Below, in pieces: positions 6,539 to 14,153 of a stretch of 25,903 bases of DNA. A program made the translations under genes and the position numbers. Origin of the DNA: CAZEFK01 sp964511405 (lineage in GTDB: Bacteria; Pseudomonadota; Alphaproteobacteria; Elsterales; Elsteraceae); contig CAZEFK010000100.1 in assembly GCA_964511405.1 (NCBI GenBank), positions 1 to 25,903 on the forward strand, in the 5' to 3' direction. How positions within the stretch are numbered: position 1 is the first letter of the stretch; the number at the start of each line of letters is the position of its first letter. The notes under the pieces were generated by a model. That model was not told the DNA's origin and ran no database searches. It saw only the letters and a program-made list of their open reading frames with translations.

Positions 6539-8812
6539 ATGGTTGCGATGTCCCGCCTTTCCCGTCTGGCCGGCGCCGCCCTGCTGAGCGGCCGGCTGTT
6601 GCGCGCCCTCCTCGGCGGCGCGCGCCCGCATCAGGTCGATTTGAAGGCGCGGCTGGCGATGCTGCCGCTGGCCGGCGCGCCGCTGGCGCGGCCGGTCGCG
6701 ATCCACTGGGACGACCACCAGATCCCGTTCATCGAGGCCGAGACCGACCGCGACCTGGCGGTGGCGCTGGGCGTCGTCCACGCCCATCTGCGCCTGGCGC
6801 AGCTGGAGATCCTGCGCCGCATCTCCCAGGGCCGCGTCGCCGAGCTGGCCGGCCCGGTCGCGGTCGACCTGGACCATGCCTTGCGCATCGTCGAGTTCGG
6901 CCGCGCCGTGCCGGCGATGCTGGCCGCCCTGCCCGACGACACCCGGCAGTTCGTCGACCGCTTCGCCGCCGGCCTCTCCCACGTGGTGCACCACCAGCGC
7001 GCGCTGCCGCACGAGTTCCAGCTGCTCGGCGTGCGGCCCGAGCCCTGGACGACCGCCGACGTGCTGACCTTGGGGCGGCTGACGTCGGCGGACGTGTCGT
7101 GGCTGGTCTGGCTGCGCCTGCACCACGCCTGGGGCGGGTCGCACTGGTCCGACCTCTGGCCGCGCTTCGCCGCCGACGCCGTGGCGCCGATCCCGAGCCT
7201 CGCCGGCGGCGGCCTCGGCCTCGAGGCGATCCTCGCTACGGTGGCCCGCACCGGCAGCAACGCCGCCGTCGTGGCCGGCCGCCGCAGCGCCGGCGGCAGC
7301 GCGCTGATCGCGAGCGACCCTCATCTGTCGCTGGCGATCCCCAACCCGTGGCTGCTGGCGGGCATGCGCTCCCCCTCCTACCACGCGGTTGGGCTGATGC
7401 TACCCGGCATCCCGGCGGTGGCGCTGGGGCGCAACCCGTGGATCGCGTGGGGGGGCACCAGCCTGCATGCGGCCAGCAGCGACCTGGTCGACGTCACCGA
7501 CCTGCCCGCCGGCGCGATCCGCACGCGGACGGTCGAGATCGGGGTGCGCTGGGGCCGGCCGCGGCGCCTGACCGTGCGCGACACCGACTACGGCCCGGTG
7601 CTGTCGGACGCCCGGATGCTCGGCTGGAGCGGCGGGCGGCAGGTCGCCCTCCGCTGGGTCGGCCATCACCCCACCGACGAGATGACGGCGCTGCTGCGGC
7701 TGAACCGGGCGCGCAGCTGGGACGAGTTCCGCGACGCCCTGGACGGGTTCGCCCTGCCCGGCCAGACCATGCTCTATGCCGACATGGCGGGCCGGATCGG
7801 CCAGGTCACGGCCGTCCACCTGCCCCGCCGGCGGCTGGAGCCGCCGGTCGACCTGGTGCTGCCGGCCGATCCCGAACACCAGGCCTGGGCGGCGCTGGTC
7901 ACGGGCAAGTCGCTGCCCTGGCGCGTCGACCCGCCCGAGGGTTACATCGTTTCGGCCAACAACCGGCCGCCTGCGGCGGCCTGGCCGATCGGCTACTTCT
8001 TTTCGACCGATGAGCGGGCCCGGCGCATGGCGGCGCTGCTCAACGGCACCGCACCGGTCGATGCCGAAGCCCTGCGCCGCCTGCAGCTCGACGTCCAGGC
8101 ACCGGCCGCGCATGGCCTGGCGCGCCACCTGGTCGCCGTGGCCGAAGGCCAGCCCTTGCCGCCGCCGGCCCAGGCCCTGCTGGAGCAGGTCCGCGCCTGG
8201 GACGGGCGCTACGACCGCGACTCGACCGGCGCCGCCGCCTTCGAGACCCTGCTGGCGCACCTGGTGCAGGCGTTCTACCCGGCCGACCGGCTGAAGCTGC
8301 TGACCGCGACCTGGATGGCGCGCAGCTATGTGCGCGAGGATCTGGCGACCGCCGCCGACGACCGCCTCAGGCCGGCCCTGCTGCACGCCCTGGACGCCGC
8401 CGCCGCAAGCCTCGACAGCGGCCCCCGCTGGGGCGACCTGCACCGCTACCGCGCCGCCCACCAGCTCGCCGCGGCACCATTGGTCGGGCGCCGCTATCGC
8501 TGGGCCGAGTTCGCCATCGACGGCGCCAACGAGACGGTCATGAAAACCGCCCATCCGCTGGAGCCGGGCCGCCACTACAGCGGCTACGGGGTGACCGCGC
8601 GCCACATCTCGGACCTGGCCGATCCCGACGCCAACCAGTTCGTGCTGGCCGGCGGCCAGGACGGATGGATCGGCAGCTCGACCGCGCTCGACCAGCTCGA
8701 GGCCTGGCGGCGCGGCGACTATATCGTCCTGCCGCTCACGCCCGAGGCGGCACGGGCCCGCTGCCGGTTCCGAACGGTGCTGGAGCCAAGCCCCCTGGAG
8801 CCGGGCCGGTGA
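6539..8812 (+). CDS. Penicillin-acylase-type Ntn hydrolase
   Basis: This 757-aa protein belongs to the family of penicillin G acylase, cephalosporin acylase and AHL acylase. These cleave amide bonds after self-processing into alpha and beta chains. The new beta-chain N-terminus is predicted at Ser240 in RTGSNAAVVAG, followed by SALIASDPHLS. ANNRP (473-477) contains the Asn that usually builds the oxyanion hole, and a spacer of normal family length precedes Ser240. The N-terminus is basic and mildly hydrophobic but not a clear signal peptide, which is unusual because most relatives are periplasmic. A second ATG at 6548 could be the true start. The stop overlaps the start of the GH3-like gene. 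Substrate is unknown; acyl-amino acids or acyl-homoserine lactones are possible. Confidence 0.88.
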   Translation: MVAMSRLSRLAGAALLSGRLLRALLGGARPHQVDLKARLAMLPLAGAPLARPVAIHWDDHQIPFIEAETDRDLAVALGVVHAHLRLAQLEILRRISQGRVAELAGPVAVDLDHALRIVEFGRAVPAMLAALPDDTRQFVDRFAAGLSHVVHHQRALPHEFQLLGVRPEPWTTADVLTLGRLTSADVSWLVWLRLHHAWGGSHWSDLWPRFAADAVAPIPSLAGGGLGLEAILATVARTGSNAAVVAGRRSAGGSALIASDPHLSLAIPNPWLLAGMRSPSYHAVGLMLPGIPAVALGRNPWIAWGGTSLHAASSDLVDVTDLPAGAIRTRTVEIGVRWGRPRRLTVRDTDYGPVLSDARMLGWSGGRQVALRWVGHHPTDEMTALLRLNRARSWDEFRDALDGFALPGQTMLYADMAGRIGQVTAVHLPRRRLEPPVDLVLPADPEHQAWAALVTGKSLPWRVDPPEGYIVSANNRPPAAAWPIGYFFSTDERARRMAALLNGTAPVDAEALRRLQLDVQAPAAHGLARHLVAVAEGQPLPPPAQALLEQVRAWDGRYDRDSTGAAAFETLLAHLVQAFYPADRLKLLTATWMARSYVREDLATAADDRLRPALLHALDAAAASLDSGPRWGDLHRYRAAHQLAAAPLVGRRYRWAEFAIDGANETVMKTAHPLEPGRHYSGYGVTARHISDLADPDANQFVLAGGQDGWIGSSTALDQLEAWRRGDYIVLPLTPEAARARCRFRTVLEPSPLEPGR

Positions 8813-10329
8813 TCGATGCCACGCCGGCGCTGCGGCTCTACGCGGCTTGGCGGGCGCGGCAGATCCGGGAACCGGCGCCGCCGGGCCAGGCGGCCCTGCT
8901 GCGCCGGCTGGTGGCGCGGGCGGCGGCCACCCGCTTCGGCCGCGACCATGGCTTCGACCGGATCCGCAGCGTCGCCGATTTCCAGGCCCGGGTGCCGCTG
9001 CGGCGGTACGAGGCGTTCTGGCGCGACTACTGGCAGCCCGCTTTCCCGCGCCTGACCGACTGCAGCTGGCCGGGCCTGATCCCCTATTTCGCCGTCACCT
9101 CCGGGACCAGCGCCGGCAGCTCCAAGCACATCCCGGTCAGCCACGCCATGGTCGCGGCCAACCGCCGGGCCGCCCTGGACCTGCTGGCCTTTCATGCGCG
9201 CAACCGGCCGGCCAGCCGGATCCTGGGCGGCCGCAGCTTCATGCTCGGCGGCAGCACCGACCTGGTGACCCTGGCGCCAGGCGTGCAAGCCGGCGACCTC
9301 AGCGGCATCGCCGCCGCCGAAGTGCCGCGCTGGGCGCGCAATCGGCTCTTCCCGTCCCGCGACCTGGCGCTGATTGCCGACTGGGACGCCAAGATCGCCG
9401 CGATCGGGCCGCGCTCGCTGACGGCCGACATCCGCGCCATCGGCGGCACGCCCAGCTGGCTGCTGCTGTTCCTCGACCGGCTGGCCCAGGCGGCCGGCCG
9501 GTCGCAGCACCTGGCCGAGCTCTATCCGCGGCTGGAGCTGCTGGTCCATGGCGGCGTCGATTTCGCGCCGTATCGCCGCCGTTTCGAAGCCCTGCTGGAG
9601 GGCAGCCACGCCGAATTGCGCGAGGTCTATCCCGCGAGCGAGGGCTTCGTCGCCATTGCCGACCGCGGCCCCGGCGACGGTCTGCGCATCCTGGCCGACA
9701 ACGGCCTGTTCTTCGAGTTCGTGCCGGTCGAGGACCTGGACGCCGCCCGGCCCACCCGGCACTGGCTGGCCGATGCCGGGACCGGGATCAACTATGCCCT
9801 GGTGCTGTCGAGCTGCGCCGGCCTGTGGGCCTATGTGCTGGGCGACACCGTGCGCCTGCTGTCCCGCGACCCGCCGCGCCTGGTCGTCACCGGCCGCGTC
9901 AGCTACATGCTGTCGGCCTTCGGCGAGCACCTGATCGCCGAGGAGATCGAGGCCGCCATGGCCGAGGCTGCCGAGGCCGCCGGCACGACGGTCGCGGACC
10001 ACGCCGCCGGCGCGCTTTACCCGAGCGGCCCGGGCGAGCTGGGCCGCCATGTCTTCGTCGTGGAGTTCGCATCGGGCGCGGTCGACCCGGCCCGGTTCGC
10101 CGAGCGGCTCGACCAGGCCCTGGCCGCGCGCAACGACGACTACCGCGCCCATCGTGCCGGCCTGGCCGCGCCCGCAGTCCTGGCCATGCCCCCCGGCGGC
10201 TTCGCCCGGTGGATGCGCCGGCGCGGCAAGCTCGGCGGCCAGCACAAGGTGCCGCGGGTGATCACCGATCCGGCGCTGCTCGACGATCTCAGCCGCTTCG
10301 CCCAGGGCCACGGCGCGGCCGACGCATAA
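8809..10329 (+). CDS. GH3-family adenylating acyl-acid amido synthetase
   Basis: This 506-aa protein belongs to the ANL-related GH3 family. Plant members join acids such as indole-acetate or jasmonate to amino acids through an acyl-adenylate. The nucleotide-binding block VTSGTSAGSSKHIPV (96-110), YPASEG (274-279), YVLGDTVRL (342-350), GR (362-363) and FGEHL (371-375) occur in the expected order. I choose the GTG at 8809, which overlaps the upstream TGA by 4 bp and has GGAG 8 nt before it. The frame is open further upstream, but there it overlies the acylase gene. Translation is probably coupled to the acylase. Bacterial GH3 proteins are poorly studied and the acid and amine are unknown. Confidence 0.87.
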   Translation: MIDATPALRLYAAWRARQIREPAPPGQAALLRRLVARAAATRFGRDHGFDRIRSVADFQARVPLRRYEAFWRDYWQPAFPRLTDCSWPGLIPYFAVTSGTSAGSSKHIPVSHAMVAANRRAALDLLAFHARNRPASRILGGRSFMLGGSTDLVTLAPGVQAGDLSGIAAAEVPRWARNRLFPSRDLALIADWDAKIAAIGPRSLTADIRAIGGTPSWLLLFLDRLAQAAGRSQHLAELYPRLELLVHGGVDFAPYRRRFEALLEGSHAELREVYPASEGFVAIADRGPGDGLRILADNGLFFEFVPVEDLDAARPTRHWLADAGTGINYALVLSSCAGLWAYVLGDTVRLLSRDPPRLVVTGRVSYMLSAFGEHLIAEEIEAAMAEAAEAAGTTVADHAAGALYPSGPGELGRHVFVVEFASGAVDPARFAERLDQALAARNDDYRAHRAGLAAPAVLAMPPGGFARWMRRRGKLGGQHKVPRVITDPALLDDLSRFAQGHGAADA

Positions 10330-10353
10330 CGGCTGCGCGCCTTGTCGCAGCCG
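10330..10353 (+). terminator. Hairpin directly after the GH3 stop
   Basis: Perfect 8-bp arms (cggctgcg / cgcagccg) with an 8-nt loop begin at the base after the TAA. No T-run follows, so if it ends transcription it is not a textbook intrinsic terminator. Confidence 0.4.
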
Positions 10354-10423
10354 GTCGTCGGGGCGCTGCAGTCCCCCCCACCTGCCAAAGGCGACGGTCC
10401 AATAACCAAGAATAAATCCGAGA

Positions 10424-10450
10424 GTCTCTCAAACTTCAGGTTTGAGAGAC
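10424..10450. terminator. Perfect 11-bp hairpin between the GH3 and lipoprotein genes
   Basis: Arms 10424-10434 (gtctctcaaac) and 10440-10450 are exact inverted repeats around a 5-nt loop, in an otherwise AT-richer gap. No T-run follows on the plus strand. The element ends 37 nt before the lipoprotein start. It may end the GH3 transcript, protect its 3' end, or act as an operator or leader structure for the lipoprotein gene. Confidence 0.5.
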
Positions 10451-10487
10451 ATTGGTGCTATCACACTTGGCACGGAGACTCGTCATC

Positions 10488-10691
10488 GTGAAGCGCACGA
10501 CATCGCTGATCTCGATCGGATTCCTCACGGCCGCCATTTTGACCGCGTGCTCAGGTCCGTCATCAACCTATTATGGCGCCAGCGGCACGGCGGACGGTTT
10601 CGGCGGTACAAGCTGGGTGCAGCCGGCGCCGAGCTGCGCCGCCACGCTCACACCAAGTCAGTATTGCCGGCCGGCCGTAGGCTCGCATTGA
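10488..10691 (+). CDS. Small lipoprotein
   Basis: This is a 67-aa product from a GTG start with GGAG 10 nt upstream. Residues 1-21 form a lipoprotein signal: Lys-Arg, a hydrophobic core (LISIGFLTAAI) and the lipobox LTA-C with Cys21 as the lipidated residue. The mature part is only 47 residues, rich in Gly, Ser and Thr, with two more Cys near the end. Its function is unknown; it resembles the many tiny outer-membrane lipoproteins of proteobacteria. Longer readings from 10442 or 10452 add sequence before the signal and are less likely. Confidence 0.65.
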   Translation: MKRTTSLISIGFLTAAILTACSGPSSTYYGASGTADGFGGTSWVQPAPSCAATLTPSQYCRPAVGSH

Positions 10692-10701
10692 CCTGACCCG
10701 G

Positions 10702-11349
10702 TCACGCCCGCCGGGCCCATGGGCCCCGTGCCATGGCCTCGGACGGCAGCGCCGCGACCGCGAGGCGTTCCTCCGGGCACGGCGCCAGGGTCCCGGCGAC
10801 CGCACCGATATCCTTGGCCGTCAGCCATGCCTCCGACAGGGCCGGGTCGAGGATCGCCGGGATGCGGCTGTGGATGGCGGCCAGCCGCTGGTTCGCCGCC
10901 GTGGTCACGATGGCGAAGCCGCCCTCCGGACCGGCACCGGGCCGGCATACCCCGGCCAGGACCAGGATCTTGGGCGCAGCGGCCGCCGTCACGGCGAAGC
11001 GCTCGAGGCCGCCGCCGGCGTGGCGCTCGAGGCCGCCGCCGGCGTGGCGCTCGACCTCGAACGCGTCGGCCAGCACCAGGCACGGCTCGAGCACACGCGG
11101 CGCCGCCCATAGCCGGGGCATGGCCAGCTCCTCGGCGCGGACCACCTTGCGCCCCGGGCGGTCGCGCCGGGTCGGCCCGGCGCCGTCATACATGCCCCAG
11201 CGCATCGGCGCGAGCCGGCGCTCGCCAGCGACCAGCCGGGCGACCGGCGCAGTCGCCGCATGCTCCGGCATATCGGCGGCCACTCGGCGCGCGCCGACCG
11301 CGGCGGCCAGATCCGGCGTCATCGGACTGCCTGTCAGGGCTCGACACAT
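10702..11349 (-). CDS. Divergent SRAP (YedK/HMCES-like) protein
   Basis: This 215-aa protein has the SRAP fold pattern. It starts Met-Cys-Arg (Cys2 becomes N-terminal and, in this family, bonds covalently to abasic DNA). It also has MRWGM (49-53), CLVLADAF (90-97), FAIVTTAAN (145-153) and AAIHSRIPAIL (158-167) with His160. The usual Asn in the NAR-S/A-E block is replaced (KVVRAEE, about 68-74), and the usual Glu of the ADGFYEW block aligns with Val99 between Glu98 and Glu100. A direct 24-bp repeat inserts GGGLERHA twice in the next loop. The frame opens upstream to 11379, but only the start at 11349 puts Cys at position 2. Either a specialised or an impaired family member is possible. Confidence 0.8.
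   Translation of the reverse strand: MCRALTGSPMTPDLAAAVGARRVAADMPEHAATAPVARLVAGERRLAPMRWGMYDGAGPTRRDRPGRKVVRAEELAMPRLWAAPRVLEPCLVLADAFEVERHAGGGLERHAGGGLERFAVTAAAAPKILVLAGVCRPGAGPEGGFAIVTTAANQRLAAIHSRIPAILDPALSEAWLTAKDIGAVAGTLAPCPEERLAVAALPSEAMARGPWARRA
11000..11054. repeat. 24-bp in-frame tandem repeat inside the SRAP gene
   Basis: Two perfect 24-bp units (11000-11023 and 11024-11047) are followed by 7 bp of a third. In the protein this duplicates the eight residues GLERHAGG. The unit length is divisible by three, so the frame is kept. Confidence 0.9.
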
Positions 11350-11383
11350 TCGACCATTCCCCTCCGAACCGGACCACAATACC

Positions 11384-11421
11384 GCATTCAGATCGGAATG
11401 CGATGTTGATCTTCAGATCAA
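11384..11421. promoter_or_regulatory. Two adjacent small palindromes upstream of the SRAP gene
   Basis: gcattc/gaatgc (11384-11401, 6-nt centre) and ttgatc/gatcaa (11406-11421, 4-nt centre) lie 35-72 bp upstream of the SRAP start. They form an AT-rich patch in GC-rich DNA. They do not match the alphaproteobacterial LexA pattern GTTC-N7-GTTC. They may be an operator or promoter region. Confidence 0.25.
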
Positions 11422-11470
11422 TCGCCCCGGACTCGGCCAGAGGCGGCCGGCGCGCGAGCGCGGTCAGCCG

Positions 11471-13006
11471 TCAAGGGCAGAGCCGGACGTCGATCTCGAC
11501 CACCACCGGCTTGGACTTGCGCAGCAGCGGGTCGGTCGAGAGAATCTGGTCGGCTGACCCGTTCAAGCGCGCGAGTTCGTCTTCGCTGACGGCGCCGGGC
11601 GACGGCGCCACCTCGACGTTGAGCGCCTGCAGCCGGCCGCCATCGAAGTCGACATAGCCGCCGTCGGGCAACCCGTAGTCCGAGATCTTGACCGGCTTGC
11701 CGTTCAGCTCTTCGAGCCGCGCCAAGGGCATCCCGACGGTGAGGCCGTTTTCCAGGTGCCAGCGCGAGCCGGCGCCCGCGAGCACTGCCGTGCAGGCCCG
11801 CCCGCCATCGAAGATCAGGGTCAGCGCCTGGTCGGGCCGCGCACCGTACAGCACGCCGCCGGGAAACTGCTGGCCCTCGGCGCCGTCGATCTGCTGGTCG
11901 GCATAGTCGGCGCTGAACAGGCGGCGCAGATCCGTGGCCGTCAGCTCGGGCGTCACCGGCCCGGCGCGCTGCCCCGGCACCAGCAGCCAGTCATTGGCAG
12001 CAGCTGACTGCGGGGCCGGCGCGGCGCCTGCTTCGGCCACCGGCTCGACACGGACGGGCAGCTCGGCGTCGGCGCGCAACAGCGGCGTGATCTCGGTCCA
12101 CGGGATCTCGACCGCGCGCGGCCGGCCCTGGCCGTCATCGTCCAGCAGCAGGGTCAGGCCTACCGGTCCGAAGACCCAGCGCCGCTCGTCGGTCGCAAGC
12201 TTGGCCAGCGCCTCCACCCCGGGCTCGGCGGCCCGCGGCGGCGCCCCCGTCTTCAGCATCGCGGCGGCGACCCGCGCCAGCGCCCGCGGCCATGGCTTGG
12301 CGGCGTCGAACAGTCGGTCGGCGGTCACCGCCTGACGCCGCGCCATCCACCAGGTGAAGCCGGCGCGGGTGACCAGAGGATGCGCCGCGCCATGCCGAAA
12401 GGCGAAGCGCGAGAACACCACGCTGATGACCTTGAGATCGGCATAGGCGATCCGCCAGTCGAGCCAGCCCTCGTCGATGCTGTCATCAGGCGTCCCGAAC
12501 GCCGCCTTTGCCGCCTCGGCCACGGCCCGGTTCCAGGCCTCGCCGGCGGCCGTGGACGGCTGGTCGATGCGCGGATAGGCCAGGCGCCGGGTCAGCGCCG
12601 GCGGGTCTCCGGATGGCGCTGTCTTGGCCGCGAAGCTCTCGACCGCGGCGAACCGATAGGGCCCGCGCTCGGCGACCGCCGTCTCCAGCGCCTCGACCCG
12701 GCGTCGATCCTCGCCGGCGACGCAGACCGCCGCCTCGGGGCCGGACAGCGGGCAGACGCCGGCGACATAGTTGGCCCAGGCATGCTGGTTCTCGCCCATC
12801 AGCCCGCGCCCCGGATCCGACAGGCGATCCAGCACCCGGCGATAGGCGGCGGCCAGCTGATCCTCGGCCGCGGCCAAGTCGGGATTGTCGCAGATCAGCT
12901 TGTCGAGCGCCGCCACGGGATGCGCGCAATCGACCGCGGCCGCCGCCGGCGCCGCCAGCGCCGCCAGGAGCGCCCCGCAGGCGCCAGCCCATCGGCGGCC
13001 GACCAT
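11471..13006 (-). CDS. Secreted protein with LprI-like and DUF3298 domains
   Basis: This 511-aa exported protein has a Sec signal peptide (about 1-24, ending PAAAA). Residues ~26-112 carry the LprI-type pattern: DCAHP, CDNPDLAAAEDQLAAAYR, a following coil, and CPL...CVAGEDRR, with four Cys probably forming disulfides. Relatives of LprI inhibit lysozyme. Residues ~185-245 (GWLDWRIAYADLKVISVVFSRF...GAAHP) resemble DUF3298, the extracytoplasmic part of RsiV, which binds lysozyme. The C-terminal third is unassigned. Combining two lysozyme-associated modules suggests an envelope role, but that is inference. It starts 6 bp after the DUF2817 gene and is surely cotranscribed. Confidence 0.75.
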   Translation of the reverse strand: MVGRRWAGACGALLAALAAPAAAAVDCAHPVAALDKLICDNPDLAAAEDQLAAAYRRVLDRLSDPGRGLMGENQHAWANYVAGVCPLSGPEAAVCVAGEDRRRVEALETAVAERGPYRFAAVESFAAKTAPSGDPPALTRRLAYPRIDQPSTAAGEAWNRAVAEAAKAAFGTPDDSIDEGWLDWRIAYADLKVISVVFSRFAFRHGAAHPLVTRAGFTWWMARRQAVTADRLFDAAKPWPRALARVAAAMLKTGAPPRAAEPGVEALAKLATDERRWVFGPVGLTLLLDDDGQGRPRAVEIPWTEITPLLRADAELPVRVEPVAEAGAAPAPQSAAANDWLLVPGQRAGPVTPELTATDLRRLFSADYADQQIDGAEGQQFPGGVLYGARPDQALTLIFDGGRACTAVLAGAGSRWHLENGLTVGMPLARLEELNGKPVKISDYGLPDGGYVDFDGGRLQALNVEVAPSPGAVSEDELARLNGSADQILSTDPLLRKSKPVVVEIDVRLCP

Positions 13007-13012
13007 GCCGCC

Positions 13013-14119
13013 TCAAGCGAGCCCGGCCAGGGCCTGGCGGATCATTTGCCCGCCGCGGAACAGCACAAGCTCCCGCCAGGCATCGGTGTCGGGATAGAAG
13101 GCGCGCCGGATCTCGGCCTTGACTGCCCGCGTCGCGGGTGCCGACCACTCGACCGAGCCTTGCCGGTGCAGCCACTGGTCGCGGCGCAGGGCGGCATAGA
13201 CCACGTCCTCCGGATAGGTGCCGTATTCCAGGGTCACGAAGGTCAGGCGGTCGCCGAGCAGCCGGTTCCAGCCGAACATTGTCAAGCCGTGCCGCGGGGT
13301 CGAGACCGACGGGCCGGCCGCCGGCTCGGTCACCGACTCGCCCCACCACGACCGGGCCCGGGCAGCCTGGACGCCGCTGGCGGGATGGTGGCAGAGCGGC
13401 TCGCCATAGCCGTGCTGACCAAGGCCGGTATGCAGGTCGATTCCGGCGACCAGCCGCCGTTCGGCCAGACGGAAGTCGGCGATGATTCGCTCCTGGGTGC
13501 GGCGCGCCCAGGTCGGGCCGGCGCCGCCGTAGAACAGGCCCTCGGGATGCCGGTACTGGCCCTGCCCGCGCCCGACCCGGACCGCTCGCGCCCCATGGTC
13601 GCGCCCATAGGCGGCGATCTTCTCCTCGGCGGCAGCGATGCCGGCGGGGCTCATGTCCGCGGGCACCCACGCGTCGAGCAGGGCGTCGTAGTGCGGATTC
13701 TCCGGCAGCGGCTGGGCGAAATCGACGAAGTTGCGGTTGAGGTCGACGCCCTCCTCGGTGACCCGGCGCAGCCAGGCGAAGCCGTGCGGATTGACGGCAT
13801 GGAGCAGCAGCACCGCCGTGCCCGGCGGCAGCCGGCCGGGCCCGCCGGCGGTCAGCCAGTCGACCTGGATGCCCGAGCCGCAGAAACCTTCGACGCCGTG
13901 GGTGCCGGACAGCACCGCCAGCACGCCCGCGGCGTCGTCCGGCCCGATCCAGGCGGCGTCGGTGGCGAGATCCTCGCCCAGCGGCCCCGACACGGGGTTG
14001 CGGTACTCCGCCAGCCGGGCGCCGGCCGCGGCGGCGGCGGTGCGGAACCGCTGCCGGGCATCGATATAGTCAGTGGCGAAGCTGGCGCGCCCGCGCGCCG
14101 TCAGGTCGAGCGGATCCAT
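13013..14119 (-). CDS. DUF2817 M14-like zinc carboxypeptidase
   Basis: This 368-aa protein matches the DUF2817 group of M14-type metallopeptidases. GTHGVEG (72-78) gives His74 and Glu77, and IDLHTGLG (227-234) gives His230; these are likely zinc ligands. DLNRNF (126-131) supplies the Arg typical for carboxylate binding, and LEYGTY (297-302) the general-base Glu. The ATG at 14119 has GGAGG 5 nt upstream, so I prefer it to the ATG 12 bp earlier. There is no signal peptide, so it is probably cytoplasmic and may trim peptides or acyl-amino acids. It lies 34 bp after a GT2 gene and 6 bp before the LprI-like gene. Confidence 0.83.
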   Translation of the reverse strand: MDPLDLTARGRASFATDYIDARQRFRTAAAAAGARLAEYRNPVSGPLGEDLATDAAWIGPDDAAGVLAVLSGTHGVEGFCGSGIQVDWLTAGGPGRLPPGTAVLLLHAVNPHGFAWLRRVTEEGVDLNRNFVDFAQPLPENPHYDALLDAWVPADMSPAGIAAAEEKIAAYGRDHGARAVRVGRGQGQYRHPEGLFYGGAGPTWARRTQERIIADFRLAERRLVAGIDLHTGLGQHGYGEPLCHHPASGVQAARARSWWGESVTEPAAGPSVSTPRHGLTMFGWNRLLGDRLTFVTLEYGTYPEDVVYAALRRDQWLHRQGSVEWSAPATRAVKAEIRRAFYPDTDAWRELVLFRGGQMIRQALAGLA

Positions 14120-14153
14120 CGGGGCCTCCATCCCGGCGCGCCGCCCGAGCCCG

